Shown here in pieces: positions 32,090-45,483 of a DNA stretch of 64,000 bases. Origin of the DNA: Armigeres subalbatus (lineage: Eukaryota; Arthropoda; Insecta; Diptera; Culicidae). Both the position numbers and the translations under genes were made by a program. The notes below the pieces were generated by a model. It saw only the letters and a program-made list of their open reading frames with translations, was not told where the DNA came from and did no database searches. The stretch lies in contig NC_085140.1 in assembly GCF_024139115.2 (NCBI RefSeq), positions 16,313,085 to 16,377,084 of the forward strand, written 5' to 3'. Positions within the stretch are counted from its first letter, which is position 1. The number at the start of each line of letters is the position of its first letter.

Positions 32090-32990
32090 AATTTTTTGAA
32101 AAAAAAAACATTCCAAAGAATTCCTAGAGACCTTTTCAATAAATTATTGAATAATTTCTAGACGATAAAATGCAATATAAATTTCGCAATATTTGAAACT
32201 GTCTAACATTTAATTAAATTGATTTATCGCTTGACTGTTTAACCCCACCAATTATAGTTCTTTCTACTGACGCCAAATTATTCATCAACCCATTACGCCA
32301 AAATGTTGGAGCCCCACCTTTCCAAAACTCTAGCGCCGCCAGAGTACCTGTGTTAATTGTTCAATATGTACGCATCTTAAGAAGCATTCCCTAAGATTTA
32401 TTTTCCGCTTATTTCACTTTATTAGTTGCGATCTTCCATTTAAACACAGTCACTTTTGATACAATTTTGGTCAACAGGCGAACAAATGGCGTTGGTTTGT
32501 TGGGTGACGATTTGTTTTTGGTTTATGTTGTTCTAATTGCAAAACCTACTTTTCATTTCAATTGCCAAACTGCCGTTATCTGGAAAAGTGACGTAACAGC
32601 CATTTTACAACATGCATGTTTTCCATTTTTCTGTTAAAGAGCTCGATGAGTAGTACTCTTTAACACCATTTTTGGAAAATGGTGTATACGTCACTTTTTC
32701 AGATTACGGCAGCAAACATCTCACTGACAAGTATAAGAACAGGATATAAATAAATTGTTCATAAATAATTACTTTAAAACCCTTTGATTTATTGAAATTT
32801 TATGAGGTGGACGGATTTCGGTCCCCCACGATAGGTACCTGCGTTTGATTCACGCACAGAGAATCAACCTACTCGAAAAACCATGAGTTCACAATGATCG
32901 CTCGACCGATCGCGACCACGCCGATTCGAGCAGATGCAAACGAACCGACCGATCAAAACAAAATCCATGAAAGTTCTCTCATGGTGCACG
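32090..32990. other. Anonymous AT-rich sequence
   Basis: Contains a weak inverted pair (near 32570-32600 and 32690-32715, TGGAAAAGTGACGTAA and its near-complement) but no recognisable gene. Confidence 0.35.
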
Positions 32991-32999
32991 GCGAGCGCG

Positions 33000-34468
33000 C
33001 CCGCGGTTTGGCGAGAGAGCGTTTTCCGCCGCCGGGTTAGCTGGAGCAAGGTGCTGTCGCTGTGTATGTCCCCCAAGAAGAGACCGCAGCGCCGCGCGCC
33101 GTCAAGTCCCCAACAACGAAGCGACGACAACGACGGTGTCCGCCGATTTCGGTGGGTCGATCCGCATCGCTTCACTGCACTCGCGTTGGCCGGGGCCGGC
33201 TCAGTATAGTTTCGGTAGCTGCGCCAGTTGGCAGCGTTTTCCAGGTCGCAGAAGACGCGGTCGCGGTGTTCCAGTGCACCAGGTACGGGTAGGTGCGATC
33301 AAGTGTGCGCGCGCGCGTTGCGTTGGCCTTTAGACCTCTCAGACTGTGCAGAGGGGGGAGGCACATCTCGATGAAAGTTCGTCAGGCTGATGCGGTTGTT
33401 GCGCTTATGGCAGATCGTTGGCGCGTGTGAAGATTGGCAGTTGCTGCATCTCGAACCGTGGGTGAAATTCTTGGCATGCAGCGAGTGCATGTAATAATGT
33501 GCACAAACGAATTGCGGTGGTACAGATCATGCAATCCGCTCAAGTGTGAATAACCCTTCGTGTGCGAGGGTGGAACAGTGAACGAATGTCTGAGCTAATA
33601 GGCTTATCTATCGGATGGGAAAAATCTAAACTATGACGATTCAGTGACTGTGGTCGAAGAAGTCGATCCGTGGTGAACGAAAAACGAGGAGGCAGTGAAC
33701 CGTAAAGAATTTTTGCGCGGCTTACTTAGATTCAGAGTCGCAGATAAAGTGCAAATCGATGATGGTGGTTGCGTTTTGCAGAAGTGCTTGTCGAATGATG
33801 ATTCAAAGAGTAGAAACAACATGACACAAGACAACGGATGAAGAAGAGTGCAAATGAAACAGTTACGCGAAAAACGTCTCCGTGGAAAAAACTGTCTCAT
33901 GAAAGTGAAATTTGCTTCCATAACAAAGGAAAAGAATTATGCTTCAGTGCAACGTGATGAATGGGAATGCGTGCGCAAAAAAACTTCGCAGTCGTGATGA
34001 GACCATGATTATTACCCGAATCGGAGATCACACCAAGATTGAAGGACGACGACTTAGTTAGCGATTGTGTAATAACGAAGAAAACAGATCTTACAATTTG
34101 GATGATCATAGTTTTCGAGTTTGCGGATGGAACGAATCAATTGCAGCTGGGAATTTGTGCAACCTCAGATGATTGATTGATTACCTTTGCGAATTGTGAC
34201 ATTGGCAAACTGTGACCATGAATTTGGTTGGCTGTGCGTTCGAACTTCAATTATTGGATACAAACGCATAAAAAACGTTGTGGCATTGGGAAACCTCGAT
34301 GGTGCGGTTTATTTGACACGGATATTGAAAGTAAAACTAAGAATTAGCGCTGGAACCTTCGGCAAGTGAATGGATGTTGAATTGGATTGGAGAAGATCGT
34401 TGATACGAAGAAGTGTGAAATCTGGAATTGGTGGTCGGTTAAGTGGTTCTGGTCTGTTGTTAGTGAAT
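33000..34468 (+). promoter_or_regulatory. Candidate host promoter and long 5' UTR
   Basis: Base composition changes sharply: 33.0-33.5 kb is GC-rich with many CpG in an AT-rich window, including GCGCGCGCGTTGCG near 33310. CTCAGTATAG near 33200 resembles an insect initiator (TCAGT). Downstream sequence is rich in AGTGAA / GTGCAAAT-type motifs with many in-frame stops, typical of mosquito 5' UTR exons. No confident coding start or splice donor could be fixed. This is a composition argument only. Confidence 0.3.
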
Positions 34469-34490
34469 ATAGGAAAGACCATGTTTCTAT
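34469..34490. repeat. 22-bp target site duplication, left copy
   Basis: The 22-base sequence beginning ATAGGAAAGACC and ending GTTTCTAT is repeated exactly at 34891-34912. Confidence 0.85.
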
Positions 34491-34890
34491 TACCCGTAAT
34501 GCTGGGTAGACACCTTTACGTGGTGTATTACGGGATAAGATCTACCACGGTTAGATTGCCAGCTACAGGCAAATCCTGACCCAACGAATACCTTCCTCAT
34601 TATCCAACTCCGTAGTACTTATGAGGGTGTCGCTAAGTCGGTGGCCTCTCGTTAAGTAAGTACTACATCAACACTTCCTTCCTCTCCCTAGTTACGGTGA
34701 AGATGGGCGTGGCCAGGAGTAGTAATCCTCATGCTTTTGTTATTTTTGTTTAAGACTGGAATCAAGGATCACTCCCCTTCTTGATTTCTGATAGCATTCT
34801 AGATAAGGATCTCAAAAGAAAAACATGAGTATCACTAGTGTCCAATCTACGAATTACACCGTAACAATGCTAATGCTAATGCTAATGCTA
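34491..34890 (+). mobile_element. 400-bp non-LTR retroelement (5'-truncated LINE end or SINE)
   Basis: Bounded by the 22-bp duplication and ending in a hexamer tail (AATGCT repeated about four times, 34865-34890). These are hallmarks of target-primed reverse transcription. The body has no long frame and is probably a LINE 3' UTR. The orientation is given by the tail. Confidence 0.75.
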
Positions 34891-35336
34891 ATAGGAAAGA
34901 CCATGTTTCTATCTCCTGGATCGTGGATTGAATAGAAATAGCGAACAAGGGGAAAAGTGACAGACAACTCCAAAGGTCTGTAGGAAAGAATTGTGTTAAA
35001 ATAATCCTATTCGCATACAAGATGGTCGAAAACAATGACTGAAAAAAATTAAATCGCATTTAATTTTTTTGTAAACATTGATTTCGACTACAGCATTTTT
35101 GTTATGGCTTATGGCTTAATGAATTCATAAAGTCATGAGCAGCGGTAAGACAAAAAGTTTGAGACAGGCAAAATTTGAATTCATCATAACTTTGTTTAGA
35201 ATAATCGGTGATGCTGACTACTGACTGCAGATTGAGAATCCATCAGGAATGCGCAGAGATGTGGCCACATCCATGAAAAAACAGATTAATCCACCTAGGT
35301 GACGATGCTTTCATTATTTCATCGATTCAATCCCTT

Positions 35337-35712
35337 GTTTTTGCCTTAGTGTGATACACATCATAAATAATTGCCTACATTACGGCTCTTGCAAACGCTG
35401 TAAGGCAAACAACCAACCATATGGTTCAACACAACATTTTCTTCATAACTTTTGGACGCAATGACCGATCGTGATTATATTCAATAGGGTTTGTCCCCCA
35501 TCGAATTCAACTTGTTGCGAGAAAATCGGTTAAAAATTACTAGGTATATGAAAAAGTGATTAATGTTTTACGGGTTTCGTGTGCACACACACACATACAT
35601 ACATACACACGGACAGATCTCTGACGGGTCTCCGAAACTTCTATAAAACAGTTTGATTTTAGAGTGAAATGATAGCCTTTCGGCACATCTTTGTTGTACG
35701 AGAAAGGCAAAC
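35337..35712. repeat. Diverged relative of the 28.6-29.3 kb element
   Basis: Shares CACACACACATACATACATA, GGTCTCCGAAACTTCTATAA-type sequence and the terminal TACGAGAAAGGCAAAC. The left terminus is not clear. Confidence 0.5.
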
Positions 35713-35719
35713 AAACAGC

Positions 35720-37365
35720 TCCGGAATTATGATAAAATGATAACAGATCGTATTAATGCGAATATGGGTATCTAACTTCATCGTTTTACGAGACGATGAT
35801 TACAGTTTTTTTTTTCAGGATGATGCCTTCGAGGAAGGGGTTAACTGAGGAACCGTTCACGGGCGTAGCCAGGGTTTGAAGGGTCATTTTTATAGGATCG
35901 TAGTTTGAGCAAACGTTACAAAAAGGTTGAATTCAAATTATTCCATATTCTGGAGCTTTTAGAAAAAAAAAACTCATGGATATTAGTGCATAGGCAGTGA
36001 TGATGGTTGCAAAGCAAATCAAAAATAATATAAAATAAATAATCTAAAATAACTCTAATATGTGGATAGCGCTTAATTTCCACATTTGTTTATACTCTTT
36101 GTAAACTTTCCTGCCGAACGCAACTCATTCCAAGCAAATCCGATGAGCATAAATGCTAAAAAAAGTGAAAAAAAGATGAATCACCATCATCGCTTCCGGT
36201 AATCAAAGACGGTGCAGTCTACCAGCGTCAGAGGCTTCTGTAAGTTCTATAACGGACAAGCAATGTGGCAATCATTTTGAATCGGAAGGATCGAAAAAGA
36301 TATTAGGAGGTCAGTATGCCAAAGATAAGGCGTTGATGGTCAGTTTTGGTAAAATCATTAATAAATTTCATCCATTGAGCCCTCCACATGAGGAAACTGG
36401 TTTGCGCATTTGAAGGAATGCACCACCTGAGGTTTTCGTTACTGATTTGCCAGACAATCACTTCGCTCTAGAAAGCGTTTGAAATAAATTTGAAGGCAAT
36501 CTATTGTTTATACACGCAAGAGTTTTCATTGTTATATGGGACGAACGTCATATCACTGTTTTGGACGTAAGGCAACAAAAGGAAATCTACGATGATTCAA
36601 TTGCATGATTCAATTCAACTATGAGTTCCTAGGTTCTGAGTTGGAAGCGTTTCAACTCAGGATTGATTTGGATCGTTCATGAGTTTTGAGGATTTGAGTT
36701 TTTCCTAACACTGACCCTGATTAATTGGATTTTAAATTGATGAGGAAGTTCCTGTTTCCTACTTTCATATTATTCAATGCATTTCATATCATGATTTAAA
36801 ACTAAGTACGTATCGTTTGCTGCTATTGCCGCGGATATTGTAGGAGTCTCAGGTGTCCGGTTCAAGCTTTAGTTGACAACGGTAGTTCTTTTCGACCTTC
36901 TACTCTCTGAGTAGTTAGTGCGAATAAGGGCGTCCATGTGATGTTTTGTTCCTGTTATGGTATGAACATCCCCAAACACATTTTTGCTTCAGAAGTGAAT
37001 ACTTCTTGCAGTTCTAGCTCTCTAGTTGATCTCTAGTTCTCTAGTCTAGCTCTCTAGTTCTCTAGTTCTAGTTCTTTCATAACAAAAAGAACACCATTAT
37101 GGAGCATTGAATCTGATCAAATTATTCGTAGTACTACTCGACCAACACCTCACAATGGAACAACCCTGGAAAAAGACGGTCAGAACCTTTTTGAGACGTT
37201 TAATGCAGATTTAGATTGATGGCTTGTTTTTAGAATGTGTTCATAAAATTGCTCTAGAACAGGAAATCCACTAATATGTTAGAATGAGACACCCGTGCAA
37301 AACATTTTTTTACCAAATATTTTTTTGTTCGGGTTTTTGACAATGTTTTAGAATATTATGTTAAG
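35720..37365. other. Anonymous sequence with a short CTAGTT microsatellite
   Basis: No gene recognised. Near 37010-37080 a short run of TCTAGCTCTCTAGTTC units occurs. Confidence 0.4.
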
Positions 37366-37439
37366 GGTTGATTCGTTGTTTTTCGATATTACAGTCCAAA
37401 ACTCATATAAAAATCTATTTTCAGTATTTTGAGCTAAAT

Positions 37440-37800
37440 AGTAGAGTTTTTTTGTCGGAGATAATAATGACAAAGATCCAAAAAATTTTGTTAGCAACAA
37501 GAAAGAAGACAATTTTGTTGCTAACTTTCCATCCAGTTATTTTGCATAATGACAAAGATCCGAAAAATTTTGTTAGCAACAAAAAAGAAGACAATTTTGT
37601 TGCTAACTTTTCATTCCGTTATTTTGCATTTTCTCTACAGCAAATTACGGTTTTATGCTATCGTAGCTTCTGCTTTTATGGAAATATTCGAGCATCTATC
37701 GCTTGTTTAAAAAATTAGCAACGTATTCTCGGAAATATCAGAGCATGCAAAGCAAATGATTCTTGTCATATTGTGTTTGGGTTCTGATAAAGGCTTGCTG
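37440..37800 (+). repeat. Dispersed repeat, + copy, with local tandem duplication
   Basis: Matches the complement of 23185-23475. Within it, about 80 bp (ATGACAAAGATCC through TTATTTTGCA) occur twice in tandem, at 37468-37547 and about 37549-37628. The 23-kb copy has this block once. Confidence 0.7.
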
Positions 37801-37809
37801 CGAGGTACG

Positions 37810-39290
37810 TCAGTAATAAACTCTGTTGATGACGAAGGGTATATGTATTATTCCTATTAGGCTTTGCTCGCATATTGATTCCCTGATGGAGAAAAAGCAA
37901 TACTTTGGGATCCAAACATATTATATCCTAATAATATTATAGTTATCGTATGATTGTTGGTTGATATTCACACGATATTTAATAGACTATCTATTGACCT
38001 GACAAATTGATCATATTGTAATTCTGGAATTCCAGAAAGCCGAATTGTGTTTAGAAATTAGTCTTTGTTTTAAATATTGTTGACAGTGGTTCCCATGAAT
38101 GCTGTTGCAACAATCGCGGATTATTATTACAATTTAAGGAACGACACTTAGTCTATTTTGCTCTCCAAGGGTATTATTGTCCGGATCAAATGCATTGAAA
38201 TTCGCATCTGGAAAATCTGGCATGCTGGTTGTCGCATGTAATCATGCTAGTTTTTACAAATTCTGTTTAATTTCGTTCATTCGCTTAAGTGGTAGAGAGG
38301 CGTTCCATTTTTCCAACCTTCTGCTGCTGCATCCAGCTCTGCTCCATAGTGACTCCTAGTACTTCAGGCCGCTTATTCCAACTATTTTCTATCTAGTCCC
38401 TGCGTGCGTGCGTGCCTAATCTAACCCCTACTGGCTGGCATTGATATTATAGATGAAAACTGTCTGTATTACAGTCAGATTTCGTCCGGGAGTTAGAAGG
38501 TGTCAGCTCTACTGCAGTCCGAGGCCACTTTCATTTACAATAAGCCCCGCTTGTTTATGCTACCATTGGATAATGGATCCAAAATCAAACTTACAGATTG
38601 TTCAATCCAGGGGGCGACCGTCATAATTTCTTGGGGGAGTTCATTTTGCGTTAGTCTATAGTGCTATAAGCTCGTTCCACCTCAGCGCTATAAGTTCATT
38701 AAACATCATAATTTGATATCGCGCTTCTGAAAAAAGATTTCGGGCAATAAAACAAATGGATTCCAATGGCATTTTTCAATACAGCTCGTGCCTAAACACA
38801 TTACAGAAAATGAGACCCCATGGGAAATCACGATTGGTTGCGAATGCAACGATTTACTGCTCGGGATAGATTGATGGTCAATAGACGATGCAATCTCTCC
38901 GGCTGGGTATTTGTATATTCATGAGGAGCAGAATCGCGCAACTCCCATATTTCCCTCTGCTCCAATATGCAGTGATGATAGCTCCACTTCGTGGACAGCA
39001 CACCGTATATCGACTAATTTTTTAAACATTCCGCAGACCTTATAGTCATTTCTATCTGCCTCTACATATTTTTATAGAGTTTCATGAATTAATTTGAATA
39101 TTGCAATCAATAGCTTTCATGTTGTTCTGTTCTGCGCTATTCAAATTAGTTCATGAAAAAAATGTTACTTAGGTCCTTTTGAAAAGTTAATCGAGAGTTC
39201 TTCAAGCTTTACTGGGCAGGATTAAGGGACCTGTCTGGAGAATCAGTTTAGAAAAATCGAGTTCAAGGATTCAGGTTCTTTGGGTTTTAA
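37810..39290. other. Anonymous sequence
   Basis: No gene, RNA or repeat family recognised apart from a short GTGCGTGCGTGC run near 38400-38414. Confidence 0.4.
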
Positions 39291-39386
39291 CATAGCCCAG
39301 TGACTGGGTCGTTTGTACCCGGCTTTTTTCAATGTTATCAGTTGTCAAAATCTGGGTATGTCAACTAAATGGATCTGAGCCAGACG

Positions 39387-39690
39387 TACCCGAAATCTGG
39401 GTAACCGGGAACATTTTCGGATATAACAACATGGCGTCGGCGTCATATGCCGGAGTAAATGCTAGGGGATTTCGCTGAATGCAGCAAGAAAAGTAAGCAT
39501 GGTCATATTAATGGCGGCGGAGTATTGTCTGCACAGCCGGCAAGTGATATGCGTTTGGGGAAATTGTTTTCTTTAACATTTTTTACACAATAATAATTTT
39601 CTGAAGCGAAAATAGCTGGGCACCGGTTACCCAGATTTTTTTTTTGCTTGTTCGGTTACCCAGATTTGAGTTTAGGTACCCGAAACCAAA
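39387..39690. repeat. Possible MITE with GTACCCGAAATCTGGGTAAC ends
   Basis: GTACCCGAAATCTGGGTAAC near 39388 is mirrored by GGTTACCCAGATTTGAG at about 39652-39670, and again less well near 39621. Additional AATCTGGGT motifs flank it. Confidence 0.45.
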
Positions 39691-40116
39691 TTAGAGTAAC
39701 CACGGTTTTGCCGAATCTGGGTCACTTTGACATGATTCTGGGTAGGTCCAGGTCCAGCGTTATTCTATGCATTTTTGAAACCCTTTTAAATATTGACTGT
39801 GCCATCAAGCCATCAAGTATTTTGGCTGAATTTGACAGTCAGTTCTGGTTAAACGTATATTGACGAGTTTTATCATTCGATAAAATCATGAATCATGGTG
39901 TGAATTGTCATGTACTTTATTATCATTGGAATTTAATTCTTCGATCAAAACACTATTTAACAAGTGATAAGGCCAGGAGTTTGATTAGGCTGTTAATAAT
40001 GGATACATTTATTTATAAACCATAATATTATTTCTGATTGAGCATTCAAAACATCATACGATATAAATTATTTAATTTTTCTATTGATCAAATTATCGAT
40101 AGATTGAAAGCAACAG

Positions 40117-40300
40117 TACACTGAGCGAAATAAAAATAGCACCACTTTTTTTTACTAATATTTTCTGAAATTATGAACAGATGATGGTAATTTCAGCTCA
40201 GAATGCAAGCACATGCTGTTTCAGAACTTTTCAGTGCATTGGTGACCATGCAGACCATTTACATTTAAGTTGAAAAGGTGCGAAATAAAAATAGCATCGG
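40117..40300. repeat. Mariner/Tc1-style end motif, repeated
   Basis: GCGAAATAAAAATAGCACC near 40125 recurs as GCGAAATAAAAATAGCATC near 40280, in the same orientation. The first is preceded by CAGTACACTGA, resembling Tc1/mariner termini. Direct rather than inverted arrangement means that only remnants are present. Confidence 0.4.
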
Positions 40301-40430
40301 TTTGGAAAAAATAATAATATAATAATTTTCACCGATATTGATTTCGAATTTGAGTCAGTTGCTAACAACTAACACGGAAAGGGAAGTTGTATGCAAAAAC
40401 TTATGAAACAGAGCTTTGCTTTCGGTAGTT

Positions 40431-40655
40431 AAGGTCACTCCTGACGGAATCCAAGTTTCAAAATGCTCACGTTTTCGGGGGTACACTACTCGATACGGAG
40501 GCGGCTCACAACTGTCATTTTTGTTGATTTAGTTTTGCTGCGTCGCAGCATGCGTGAAAAAATATAAAATAACAGGTGTGCGTTGCTTCCGTATCGAGTG
40601 GTGTGCCCCGAAAACGCGAGCACTTTGAAATTTGGATTCCGTCAGGAGTGACCTT
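40431..40655. mobile_element. 225-bp foldback MITE with ~70-bp arms
   Basis: AAGGTCACTCCTGACGGAAT at the left is the complement of ATTCCGTCAGGAGTGACCTT at the right. Similarity continues through the CGTTTTCGGGG and CTCGATACGGA motifs. Non-coding. Confidence 0.8.
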
Positions 40656-41972
40656 GAACAGATTTGGGTCAAGTGCAGCATATTCCTTCGAAATACATGG
40701 TAAAAAAGAAATCCTACAATAATGCATGTCTCTTTTTCGGTGAAATCGGTCCTAAAGGCTTCCGATTACATACCGTATTCGAGCAATTTTAGGAAAATCT
40801 CAATAATGGCAATTTCGGAGGAAAAGCCAGCTTACGGCAAAATATGAGCGACGAAATTTCAAGGCAACAATGAACTAAAGTGAATCATGCCAAAATCGTG
40901 CAGAATTGCAATATTGAATGACAACAAGATATGTAAGCCAAATTTTGCCAAGCAACAAAAACTGGAAGTGGCGCAGAAGGCTATTTTATAAGGTGACAAA
41001 AACCTAATATCCTCAATTTTGATGAGATGTAGGATATTCATTTATGGTTTGAACTAGTGAAAAGCGTATCATGGTTTGAACCATTTTGAGATCAGTCGAA
41101 ATTACCATCTTATTGGCAGCAAATGAGCATAAAACAATAAGAATGAGCATAAAACAATAATATTTGGGTATACTGGAAGTGATGGAGTTCATTATTAAAC
41201 TTTCGTACACAAGTAGAAAAAAAACTACTATTTTGTAGACTACGCTCTGTTTTTAAGCCTACCACGAAATTTCAGTAAATTTTACCGTGGTTTCAGAGAA
41301 ATTCTTGTGAACTTGTAAATGCAGCTGGAGCACTTGTAGCTTGTAGCTGCACTTGTAGCTGGAGCATTTTGTTTACATTTCCAAAGTGAAAAAATCGTAA
41401 TTTTTGTATCGATAATTTAGATCACGAGAAGATTAGAGTTTGCCCGTCTAAGTTATTAGCATTTTTCTGAAGTGGGGTTTGAGTAAATTTCGTTTCTTTT
41501 ACCTTTGAAAAGAAATAAATTCGCCCCTACAACACTCTAGTAAAATGCTAATATCTTTGCCTAATAAAATCCAATCTTCTCGCGGTTTTCAGCATAACAT
41601 TCTGTATTTAATTCTACAAGAACTGAATAAGTATCATGGTTTTTGATCGTAAATTGTGCCGTCCAACTGCAAATCACTGTTATTGGATGTTTCTGCATAC
41701 ATTTTTCCATATAAACTTCCAACGAGTTTGGCACCGCCCAAACGTTGATCGCTTTGGCTGAAATTTTGTCCAGAGCATCAGGGCATCAAAAAAAACCGAA
41801 TAAAATGGCGGCCAATCAAAAAAAAATTAAAGTGTTTTTTTAGCCAGCCTATTACATAAATATGTTAAAATTTCGTTTTCATGAATGCTAGGAGCGTTTC
41901 GAGCCGAACAGTCTTGGAAAAATGATTATGTCCATGAAATAACGATTTTTTCAAGAAAAAATATTTAAGTTC

Positions 41973-42090
41973 TTTCAGTGGAATGTCGTCAGCTGTCATA
42001 AGACGAGTTTAGTACTTTCCATTTCATTCAATTTCCATTTAATTCCACCATGGAAAGTATTAAACTCGTCTTATGACAGTTGACTTTTTT
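41973..42090. mobile_element. Short snap-back element (GTCATAAGACGAG arms)
   Basis: AGCTGTCATAAGACGAGTTT at the left is mirrored by AAACTCGTCTTATGACAGTT at the right, and TACTTTCCAT by ATGGAAAGTA. It shares its outer arm with the 61.5-kb element. Confidence 0.75.
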
Positions 42091-42099
42091 AAGTAGTTC

Positions 42100-43135
42100 T
42101 ATAGAATGACTCGTACTGTCATCACAAAGTACTTTATCATATATTTCAAGATGGTTTCGTAGAAATATTACTAAGCATTGCACTTTGGTCCATGATGCAG
42201 TTTTAAGCGTTAAGTTTTTCTACAAAGTTGTTCGAAATCATCAAGATGCTACCAAACAATCATCGCTACAAAGTTGAAGCGCAGGTTATTCCAATAAATT
42301 TTACTATAAAGTGTTTTTTCTGTAGCTCTTAAGTTGGCTGATTTGGAGCAATTTTACCTACTTAGATTATGGCAGTGGCTTCCAGCATGCTTACTACCAG
42401 GGACCGCATAGCAATTTTGAACTGTTGAAGCAGCAGCAGTCCATTTGCAACATTTGTTTTTCATTTCATTTAGAACTTTAAAGCTTAATCAGAATTATTT
42501 TTAAGGCCTATCTATTAAAATTTGTTGCGATGAATCTTCTTCAAATAACATACTTCTAAGCATATTTTCTAATTATCTCAGGGAAAATGTTTTGTCTCTT
42601 CAACATATAAACACTATGGAGTCCAAGACGAATTGAACGATCATAAAGTTTTACAGACAGTGTTGGGAAATGCCAATTCGATGTCATGGGACTAATTTGC
42701 TAATAACTGTTTTAACAAGTATTTACAATTGCAACGATTAAATGATCCTATCACTTTGCCTATCACAGGTCGTTGCTCTAAATCTTAAATAGACGACGTA
42801 AGAGCCAAATGAATGTCAAATAATATTTAATGTCTTGACATTTCGTGACATTTTTGTAATTTCCTTCTCATGTCCCACACTTTGAATTTAGAATAATGAT
42901 CTGTTAGTTATAGTACCCTTTATCAAAAATTCCGAATTGTAAATAACTTTTGATATAAATTGTTCACTAGTCAACGGTGTTTTACTACCTTAACCATTTC
43001 ATATGTACTAAATTGATTGTTTTTTGCTGAATTCGAATATGTGCTCAGATTATTTCTAGATCAACATTTGAAAAAGGCTTTACAGCCAAAATTTATTACT
43101 TCTGATTCTTCGTCTACATATATAGCAATATATGT
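42100..43135. other. Anonymous AT-rich sequence
   Basis: Nothing recognisable on either strand. Confidence 0.4.
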
Positions 43136-43139
43136 GGAA

Positions 43140-43560
43140 GAAGAAATTTGGACCTTGCAGAATGCATATTAGTTGTTGGACTTGATTCAACACGTATATT
43201 AGTTTTGAAATCTAAAAAAATCACAAAAGTACGTATTTTCATGGAAATTTGGTTTCTATTTTCGACAAAGACGAATTTTAGCTTCTCACTTTGTGAGCAA
43301 AGCTTGGACTTCTAAGAATAGACCTTGCGGAATGTACATAAGTTGTTAGACTCACGAGAGTACGTATTTTTATGGAAATTTCATATCTTTATTTAGCAAA
43401 GCCGAATTTAAGCTTCTTACCTTGTGAGTAAAGCATGGACTTTATAGAATGGACCTTGCAGAATGTACATAAGTTGTTGGACTTCATTCAGCACGTACAT
43501 ACATTAGTTGCTCAAAACGAAAAAGAAATCATCATGGAAATTTGACAAAACAAAAATTTT
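43140..43560 (+). repeat. Short tandem repeat, about 3 copies of ~130-170 bp
   Basis: GACCTTGCAGAATG variants begin near 43154, 43322 and 43451, each followed by ATAAGTTGTTGGACT-like sequence and CATGGAAATTT. The third copy is incomplete. Confidence 0.65.
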
Positions 43561-45483
43561 GGGGTTGTATACAAGACACGACCGCTCTACGTAAACTACG
43601 TAAAACCAAATATAGTACACTGAACCAATTATTCCGCTCTATATAGAAAAGAAGGAACTATCCCACCGACAATACTACCTACCCAGCTTTAGCAGCATCT
43701 CCCACTCTATGAGGGAGTAGAGACCCCACTGTTTAGCAGCTTAGTTTAGGTCACCCCATTCATACACCCCAGTTCAACAATTGATAATAGCCTAAAAGTA
43801 GGCAATTACCATATATTGAAGCGCGCTGCATAGGGGATGCATGATACATGAAAGAACTGAAATTTTCAATAGTTTAGTGATGATACTCAAAAGTTTCAAT
43901 AGTACTGGCAAATTTGTAAAGAGTTTGGGAATCGATTGATATATATAAATTTTTTAAATCCATTGAAAGATAAAGGACCTATTAATGTTACAAATCTAAC
44001 ACGATTTCGTGACGGTCTCCAATTTTGAAATTTTTATTTTACACCCTGTATCCGAGTCTTCCCCTTAGACGTAGGTCGTGGAAATTTGGATTCGCCGAGT
44101 AGGCGTAGGTTACTCATAATATAAGCAGCGAGAAGACAACAACAAAAGAAGGGTGACAGAACGATGGACTTGCATTATTGTTGCTGTCTTTGTTCATCGT
44201 GCTGGACACATATAGAATAGAAAAAAGGGCATAAATGTATCCGTTTCCTTCACATTTCTAGTAAACTTGAACAGTGCAACGGGTGCGTAAATATGATCCG
44301 GTTAAATTTTGCTTTATTTGTGGACGTTTGATACTGAAAGGACAAGAAAACACTGTTACAGCTGCATTGCACGATGCATAATTCATACTTTGGTGTCGAA
44401 CTTCCGGACCATGAACTTCTGTGGGTTCCAAAATATTCCTGCGGGTCATGCTACCGAACGCTGCTTGGTTGGATGAAAGGTTCGCACAATGGTTTGGTTT
44501 TGCTAAACCTATGCTTTGGAGTTTCTCAATGATCACGCGACTGAATGTTTCTTCTGTTTAACGAAAATACATAGGTTTTCTAAATCAGTTAAACACAAAA
44601 TTGAATATCCGACCATTGTGGCGCACCGAAACCACGCCAGTACCAAATATTTCTGAATTTTCTTATGAGTCGGATTCAGGCGATGAGTTACATTACTGCG
44701 TTAATGGAAAAAGTATTGAGGATGATCCAGATTACGCATCCGTATTCCGATGAGCCTCATTTAATTTCCCAGGGAATGTTAGACGATTCTGTTCCAAACC
44801 TGGAACTACCCAAAACGAAAGCAGAGGAGAAAGACGTCAGTTATTATCACCTTACCGTAAGAGGCATTCCAGCAATGTTTAGTGCTTCTCGATGGATGGG
44901 GATCTAGTTTTTTGTCACAATGTGCAAGGTTTGATGGATGCGCTACAGGTGGAGTATTGTGCATCCGGCTGGAGGCTCTTCATTGATGCTTCTAGCAAAA
45001 CCTTGAAGGCGGTGTTGTTGCCCAATGGCAATCAATGTGCCTCAGTACCAGTTTCTTTTGCAGCTCATATGAAGGAAACTTACGAAAATTTAAAAATACT
45101 TTTGGAAAAAAGTAAATATGCTGAACACTAATGGAATCTATGTGCAGACTTCAAGGTTGCTTTGCTTACTGGTCATCAAGGATGATATACAAAACATTGT
45201 ATTGTTGCTTTCTTTGTCAGTGGGATAGTCGAGCAAGAGCCATACACTATGAACAGCAATACTGGCCGGCTCGTACCAAAATTATTCCTATAAATCAAAA
45301 TATTGCCAATGTACTCCTCGTTGACAAAGACAAACATCAGTTCAATCAAAGTTAATTGCCTATTTCCGGGGATTAAACCACCCGACTTGGACGTTAATTT
45401 ACAATGTTATGAAAACTCATATGTGGATATGTACGTTATGTGGAAGATATTGATTTGGAAAATGTATTGGAGGTAACCACTTT

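Noticed and set aside
32934..33209. Arg/Ser-rich frame in the GC-rich island
   Set aside because: GC-rich sequence gives long frames by chance. Several frames overlap and none has a known domain.
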